Assembly: GCF_023100845.1 (NCBI RefSeq)
Contig: NZ_CP095864.1
Span: forward strand, 4,030,001-4,094,000
Direction: 5' to 3'
DNA from: Gordonia sp. PP30
GTDB lineage: Bacteria > Actinomycetota > Actinomycetes > Mycobacteriales > Mycobacteriaceae
DNA length: 64,000 nt
Shown: one piece after another, positions 60,434 to 64,000 of the stretch
How the letters are laid out: each line of letters starts with the position of its first letter
Position numbering within the stretch: position 1 is the stretch's first letter
Program-made: the position numbers and the translations under genes
Notes under the pieces: generated by a model
Told to the model about the DNA's origin: nothing
Database searches by the model: none
What the model saw: the letters and a program-made list of their open reading frames with translations, nothing else

Positions 60434-61525
60434 ATGTCCAGTATCGCAGAGGCCTACGACTACGTCGTCGGCGTCGACACACACACCGCCAAGCATGTTT
60501 ATGCCATCTGTGATGCCCGGACCGGTGGCGTCGTCGCTGGTCCCGAGCAGTTCCCCGTCACCGGCCGCGGGTACGACAAGGCCGTGGCCTGGATCGGCCG
60601 CCACACCGCCGGTGGCCGTGTCCTGGCTGCTGTCGAGGGCACCGGCTCCTACGGCGCCGGCCTGACCGCCGCGCTGGCCGGCACGGCGATCGCGGTGACC
60701 GAGGCCCGGCCCGGCCCGAAGAAGGCCCGCCGCGGTGCGGGTAAGACCGACGGCCTCGACGCGATCGGCGCCGCGCGCTCGGCCCTGGCCCTGACCCTCC
60801 CGGAGTTGATCAGTCCCCGCCAGGGCGACCAGCGTGCTGACCTTCAGGTTCTGCTGATCATGCGGCAGCAGAAGACGAAGGAGAAGACCGCCAAGATCAA
60901 CGCCCTGAACGCGATCGTCCGACTGACCGGTCTGCTGCCTGATACGCGTAAGAAGCTCACGATGACCCAGATCCGGCGGATCGCCGGCGGCGCCCTCACC
61001 GGCGGTGGCAGCTCGCCGATCATCGCCGCGCAGGCCGCTGAACTGGCTGGTGAGGTTCTCCTGTGCCAGCAGCGGTTGAACGCCGGCCAGAAGCAGATCC
61101 GGGCTGCCGTGGCCCGCTGGCGGCCGGACCTGCTCGCCGTCGTGGGCGTGGGCCCGATCGTGGCCGCGCAGGTCCTGTGCGCGTGGTCTCATGCCGGACG
61201 GTTCGCCGACGACGCGCACTTCGCGTCGCTGGCCGGGGTCAGCCCGGTACCGATCGGGAGTGGGAACTCACTGGTCTACCGGCTCAATTACGGCGGGGAC
61301 CGCCAGCTCAACAGTGCAATCCACACTGTCATGCTCACCCGTAAACGGTGCGATCCACGGACGAAGGCCTACATCGCCAAGCGCACCACTGACGGGAAGA
61401 CACCCCGCGCGATCAACCGGCTCCTCAAACGCTACATCATCCGAGAGATCTTCAAACTCCTCGAACACGGCGCTCCCGATCAGACCGCCACCAGCGGCAA
61501 CACCGACGTTCAGGCCGCAGCTTGA
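60434..61525 (+). CDS. IS110-family transposase/recombinase
   Basis: The 363-residue protein has the N-terminal DEDD (RuvC-like) domain: Asp in YVVGVDTHTAKH, Glu in AVEGTGSYGAGL, and Asp residues in KTDGLDAIGAARSA. The C-terminal transposase_20 domain (LAVVGVGPIVAAQVLCAW, then FASLAGVSPVPIGSG) carries the catalytic serine region. It is complete. IS110 elements insert without terminal inverted repeats. The gene lies just right of the IS256 element. Confidence 0.95.
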   Translation: MSSIAEAYDYVVGVDTHTAKHVYAICDARTGGVVAGPEQFPVTGRGYDKAVAWIGRHTAGGRVLAAVEGTGSYGAGLTAALAGTAIAVTEARPGPKKARRGAGKTDGLDAIGAARSALALTLPELISPRQGDQRADLQVLLIMRQQKTKEKTAKINALNAIVRLTGLLPDTRKKLTMTQIRRIAGGALTGGGSSPIIAAQAAELAGEVLLCQQRLNAGQKQIRAAVARWRPDLLAVVGVGPIVAAQVLCAWSHAGRFADDAHFASLAGVSPVPIGSGNSLVYRLNYGGDRQLNSAIHTVMLTRKRCDPRTKAYIAKRTTDGKTPRAINRLLKRYIIREIFKLLEHGAPDQTATSGNTDVQAAA

Positions 61526-61708
61526 CAATCAACATAGAAGCGTCGAAACGAACCACCAGCCGAGGGAGGCGTTTCGACACGGCCGGGCCCTGAGGGGCCC
61601 GTCCGGCTCAACGGGCTGATAACGACCGCCTCAACCGCACGCCGGCTGAGCCGGGCGAGGCGATAGCCGAGCCCGAGTCGAAGCCAAGTCTCACGAGTCG
61701 GACTGCTC
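61526..61708. repeat. nested palindromic repeat, right half, downstream of the IS110 element
   Basis: From about 61542, GTCGAAACG and CGTTTCGAC arms, then CGGCCGGGCC and GTCCGGCTCAACGGGCT, match the right half of the 6440-6547 unit. A degenerate second unit follows to about 61690. No gene is supported. Confidence 0.7.
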
Positions 61709-62521
61709 CTACGCCCGGCGCCGGAGGGCGACCGTCGCGATGACGCCGAGAAGCGCCACCAGGAGACCCACACCGCCGGTGATCAGCGAGGTCACGGTCA
61801 GCTGGTGCAGGATGTCACCGGCCACCACCTTGACGGTCTGCTGGGTGCTCAGGTCGCTCGCCGAGACACTGTCGGCCGCACGGCGTTGCAGGTAGGTGGC
61901 GATCAGCGCACCGATCACTCCGGCCGCGAAGGCGTCGATACCCAGCCAGGCGATCACCGCCGCACGGTTGCGGCCGAGCACCAGCGCCAGGATCCCGGCG
62001 ATCGCCGCGACGATCACCGACGCCCAGGCGGCCACGGTCAGCTGCTTGCCCGTCTGCTCCATCGAGCCCGCGGTGAGCCGGTTCTGATCCACCGGGATGA
62101 TGATCTGCCGGTCGAGGTGCAGCTGGATCGGTGCGTCGAGCAGCGCCGAGTTCACCATCGGGGTGATGTCCAGGTCCATCTCGTGCAGGCTGGTGCGCGG
62201 TCCCGGCGCGGTGAACAGCCAGGCGTGCTGCTGCCGGGCGATCTCGGTGAAGTCCGTGACGAACTGCGGGCTCTGCGTGTACTGGGTCGCCAGCGGTTTC
62301 ACCACGCTCGCGGCGAGCGGGATGTCCGTGGCCGCCGAGACCTCGTCGGCGATCTTGCCGGCGAAGTACTCCTGCACCTGCGGTTTCTCCGCGGCGTGTG
62401 CGGCGGCGTCGGCGAACCCGCTCGCCGACACCACCGTCACGGTGCTCCACATGGTGGGCACCGCGATGATCATGGCGATACCTGCGACGGCGACGAGGAT
62501 TCCGGTCAGGAAGGAACGCAC
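61709..62521 (-). CDS. membrane protein of four predicted segments, function unknown
   Basis: The 270-residue protein has an N-terminal membrane segment (FLTGILVAVAGIAMIIAVPT) and an extracytoplasmic part of about 140 residues. Three more segments follow (VAAWASVIVAAIAGILALVL, VIAWLGIDAFAAGVIGALIA and LITGGVGLLVALLGVIATVA). I do not recognise a characterised family, though the pattern is common in actinobacteria. It is encoded 9 bp after ppk2 on the same strand and is probably co-transcribed with it. The start is GTG 62521. Confidence 0.7.
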   Translation of the reverse strand: MRSFLTGILVAVAGIAMIIAVPTMWSTVTVVSASGFADAAAHAAEKPQVQEYFAGKIADEVSAATDIPLAASVVKPLATQYTQSPQFVTDFTEIARQQHAWLFTAPGPRTSLHEMDLDITPMVNSALLDAPIQLHLDRQIIIPVDQNRLTAGSMEQTGKQLTVAAWASVIVAAIAGILALVLGRNRAAVIAWLGIDAFAAGVIGALIATYLQRRAADSVSASDLSTQQTVKVVAGDILHQLTVTSLITGGVGLLVALLGVIATVALRRRA

Positions 62522-62530
62522 GTCAGCCGA

Positions 62531-63484
62531 TCACTCGCCGATGGTGTCGCGCGCGCGGGCCACGATCAGTGGATCGGGTTCGCCGACCAGCTCGTGATCC
62601 TTGCCGTCGTACTCGTGCAGGCTCAGCACGTAGCGCATCGCGTTGAGGCGAGCGCGCTTCTTGTCGTTGCTCTTCACCACGGTCCATGGCGCCCAGTCGG
62701 TGTCCGTCTCGGCGAACATGTTCTCCTTGGCATCGGAGTACGAGTTCCATCGGTCCAGGGAGGCCAGGTCCATCGGCGACAGCTTCCACTGGCGCACCGG
62801 GTCAATCTGCCGGATCGCGAACCGGGTGCGCTGCTCCAGCGGGCTCACCGAGAACCAGAACTTCACCAGGCTGATGCCGTCGTCGACCAGCATCTTCTCG
62901 AAGGCCGGGGCCTGCTCGAGGAACTGCCGGTATTGCTCGGGGGTGCAGAAGCTCATCACTCGCTCCACACCCGCGCGGTTGTACCAGGAGCGGTCGAAGA
63001 AGACCATTTCGCCGGCCGCCGGCAGATGCTGCACGTAGCGCTGGAAGTACCACTCGGTGGACTCGCGCTCGGACGGCTTCTCCAGCGCGACGGTGCGCGC
63101 ACCGCGGGGATTGAGGTGTTCGTTGAAGCGCTTGATGGTGCCACCCTTGCCCGCGGCGTCGCGCCCCTCGAAAACCAGCAGGTGGCGGATGCCGTTCTGC
63201 TTGGTCCACTTCTGCAGCTTGAGGAGTTCGACCTGCAACAGACGCTTCTGACTCTCGTACTCGCCGCGGTTCATCCGCTCGTCGTACGGGTAGTCCTCGC
63301 GCCAGGTGTCGACCACATTGCGCTGGGGAAGAGTGAGCAGGATCGGGTCGTCATCATCGTCATCGACGACGACGAAGCCGCTGGTGTCGGTCAGGTCAAC
63401 GACGTTCTGCAGGGCTTTGCGGCCGGACACCTTGCTCAGGTCCGCGCCGATCTCGATGTTGTCGAGGGAGATGTAGTCGTCCAC
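62531..63484 (-). CDS. ppk2: polyphosphate kinase 2
   Basis: PPK2 transfers phosphate between polyphosphate and nucleoside diphosphates, mainly making GTP or ATP from polyphosphate. The 317-residue protein has Walker A FEGRDAAGKGGTIKRF, the lid region RGARTVALEKPSERE, Walker B FFDRSWYNRAGVE and the closing KSNDKKRARLNAMRYVL. The length fits the class I single-domain enzymes. The Asp run VVVDDDDDDP near residue 40 is unusual. The start is GTG 63484. Confidence 0.95.
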   Translation of the reverse strand: MDDYISLDNIEIGADLSKVSGRKALQNVVDLTDTSGFVVVDDDDDDPILLTLPQRNVVDTWREDYPYDERMNRGEYESQKRLLQVELLKLQKWTKQNGIRHLLVFEGRDAAGKGGTIKRFNEHLNPRGARTVALEKPSERESTEWYFQRYVQHLPAAGEMVFFDRSWYNRAGVERVMSFCTPEQYRQFLEQAPAFEKMLVDDGISLVKFWFSVSPLEQRTRFAIRQIDPVRQWKLSPMDLASLDRWNSYSDAKENMFAETDTDWAPWTVVKSNDKKRARLNAMRYVLSLHEYDGKDHELVGEPDPLIVARARDTIGE

Positions 63485-63572
63485 ACCCTCACCCTATCGG
63501 CAGATGCGCCCGCGCGACGGGTGAGGGCGGGACGGCGTCGCAGATCACTCGATGAGTGACGCCAGAAAGGCG

Positions 63573-64000
63573 CTATTCCGCGGCGCGGCGCTCCGACTCG
63601 GCGGTGAGACCCTTCTGAGCGGTCTCGGCGGCCGCCTTCTGGCCCTTCTTGACCAGGAACCCGGGCAGCTTGATCTTCAGGTCGATCTCCAGGGCGAAGA
63701 CGACGTGCGTCGAATTCTCCCCGGTGGACGTCAGCGTGTACGAGCCCTGCTGCTCGGACAGCTGAGAGCTCTCCAGCAGCGTCCACGAGCAGACGTTCTC
63801 GGTCCAGGTGTACGCCAGCTCCTGGGTGTCGTTGATGCCGACCATGCCGACGGTGATCTTCACCTTGTCGGGAGTGCCGTCGTCGTGCGTGGTGAGGACC
63901 TCCGCCGCGCTGTGCGCGCTGGACCAGTCCGGGAGCGCTGGAATGTCCTGCAGGACCTCCATCACCACGGAAGCGGGGGCGTTGATGTCGAATTCGTTGG
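63573..64000 (-). CDS. SRPBCC-family protein (partial, cut by window edge)
   Basis: The frame is open to the end of the window on the minus strand; the GTG at 63968 is probably internal, since NEFDINAPAS precedes it, a typical SRPBCC opening. The visible part shows the polyketide-cyclase/START-like pattern (LQDIPALPDWSSAHSAAEVL, then LEIDLKIKLPGFLVKKGQKA). Its C-terminal helix is rich in Ala, Glu and Lys. It may bind a lipid or hydrophobic ligand; its function is unknown. Confidence 0.75.
   Translation of the reverse strand, partial: NEFDINAPASVVMEVLQDIPALPDWSSAHSAAEVLTTHDDGTPDKVKITVGMVGINDTQELAYTWTENVCSWTLLESSQLSEQQGSYTLTSTGENSTHVVFALEIDLKIKLPGFLVKKGQKAAAETAQKGLTAESERRAAE

Overview
The window is high-GC actinobacterial DNA, most likely from a mycolic-acid-forming Mycobacteriales genus such as Gordonia. 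The strongest evidence is gene order. murB, a nitrilase-family hydrolase, deoC, two DUF2505 genes, a DUF2516 gene, an XRE regulator, a DUF445 gene, a TetR gene, hbhA, fadB2, isocitrate lyase and ramB lie together, as around Rv0465c-Rv0482 of Mycobacterium tuberculosis. This is an assignment from memory of that synteny, not from a search.

Layout. 1-4.7 kb holds the end of an acyltransferase, an SGNH hydrolase, a ROK regulator, an SDR and an ECF sigma factor. 4.7-24.6 kb is the conserved block: deoC, purU, an LmeA-like protein, cell-envelope and DUF genes, murB, hbhA and the glyoxylate module (fadB2, aceA, ramB). 24.7-38.2 kb is a defence island inserted just after ramB: a PLD-type SNF2 helicase, a DUF4391 protein, two type III DNA methyltransferases (Mod), an AlbA_2/Schlafen-type ATP-binding protein and a type III restriction subunit (Res). 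38.4-57.9 kb holds metabolic and transport genes: two methyltransferases, a cupin with a SufR-like regulator, an ABC exporter, an AlkA-type glycosylase, a LysR/FAD-oxidase/PucR locus, an amidohydrolase, a ThrE-type exporter, lpd, an MHS-type transporter, an Old Yellow Enzyme homologue and a prolyl oligopeptidase. 58.5-61.7 kb is a repeat-rich patch with IS256-family and IS110-family elements. The window ends with a membrane protein, PPK2 and a partial SRPBCC protein.

The most interesting feature is in the island. The first mod gene carries about 18 tandem copies of a 7-bp unit (30637-30765). Because 7 is not a multiple of 3, gain or loss of a unit changes the reading frame of the C-terminus. 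As sequenced, the gene reads into a non-homologous tail. The tail matching the neighbouring Mod is present in another frame and would be restored by losing one unit or gaining two. This looks like a phase-variable type III methyltransferase next to a second Mod with a different target-recognition region, both next to one Res. The island is bracketed by two nearly identical 72-bp palindrome-ended repeats.

The window also carries several interspersed repeat families, a perfect SOS box next to a possible gene relic, a KstR-like operator, a CRP/GlxR-like site and RamB-like motifs upstream of isocitrate lyase, helically phased GCTAGCA repeats upstream of hbhA, and two probable single-base frameshifts in the LysR/FAD-oxidase locus.
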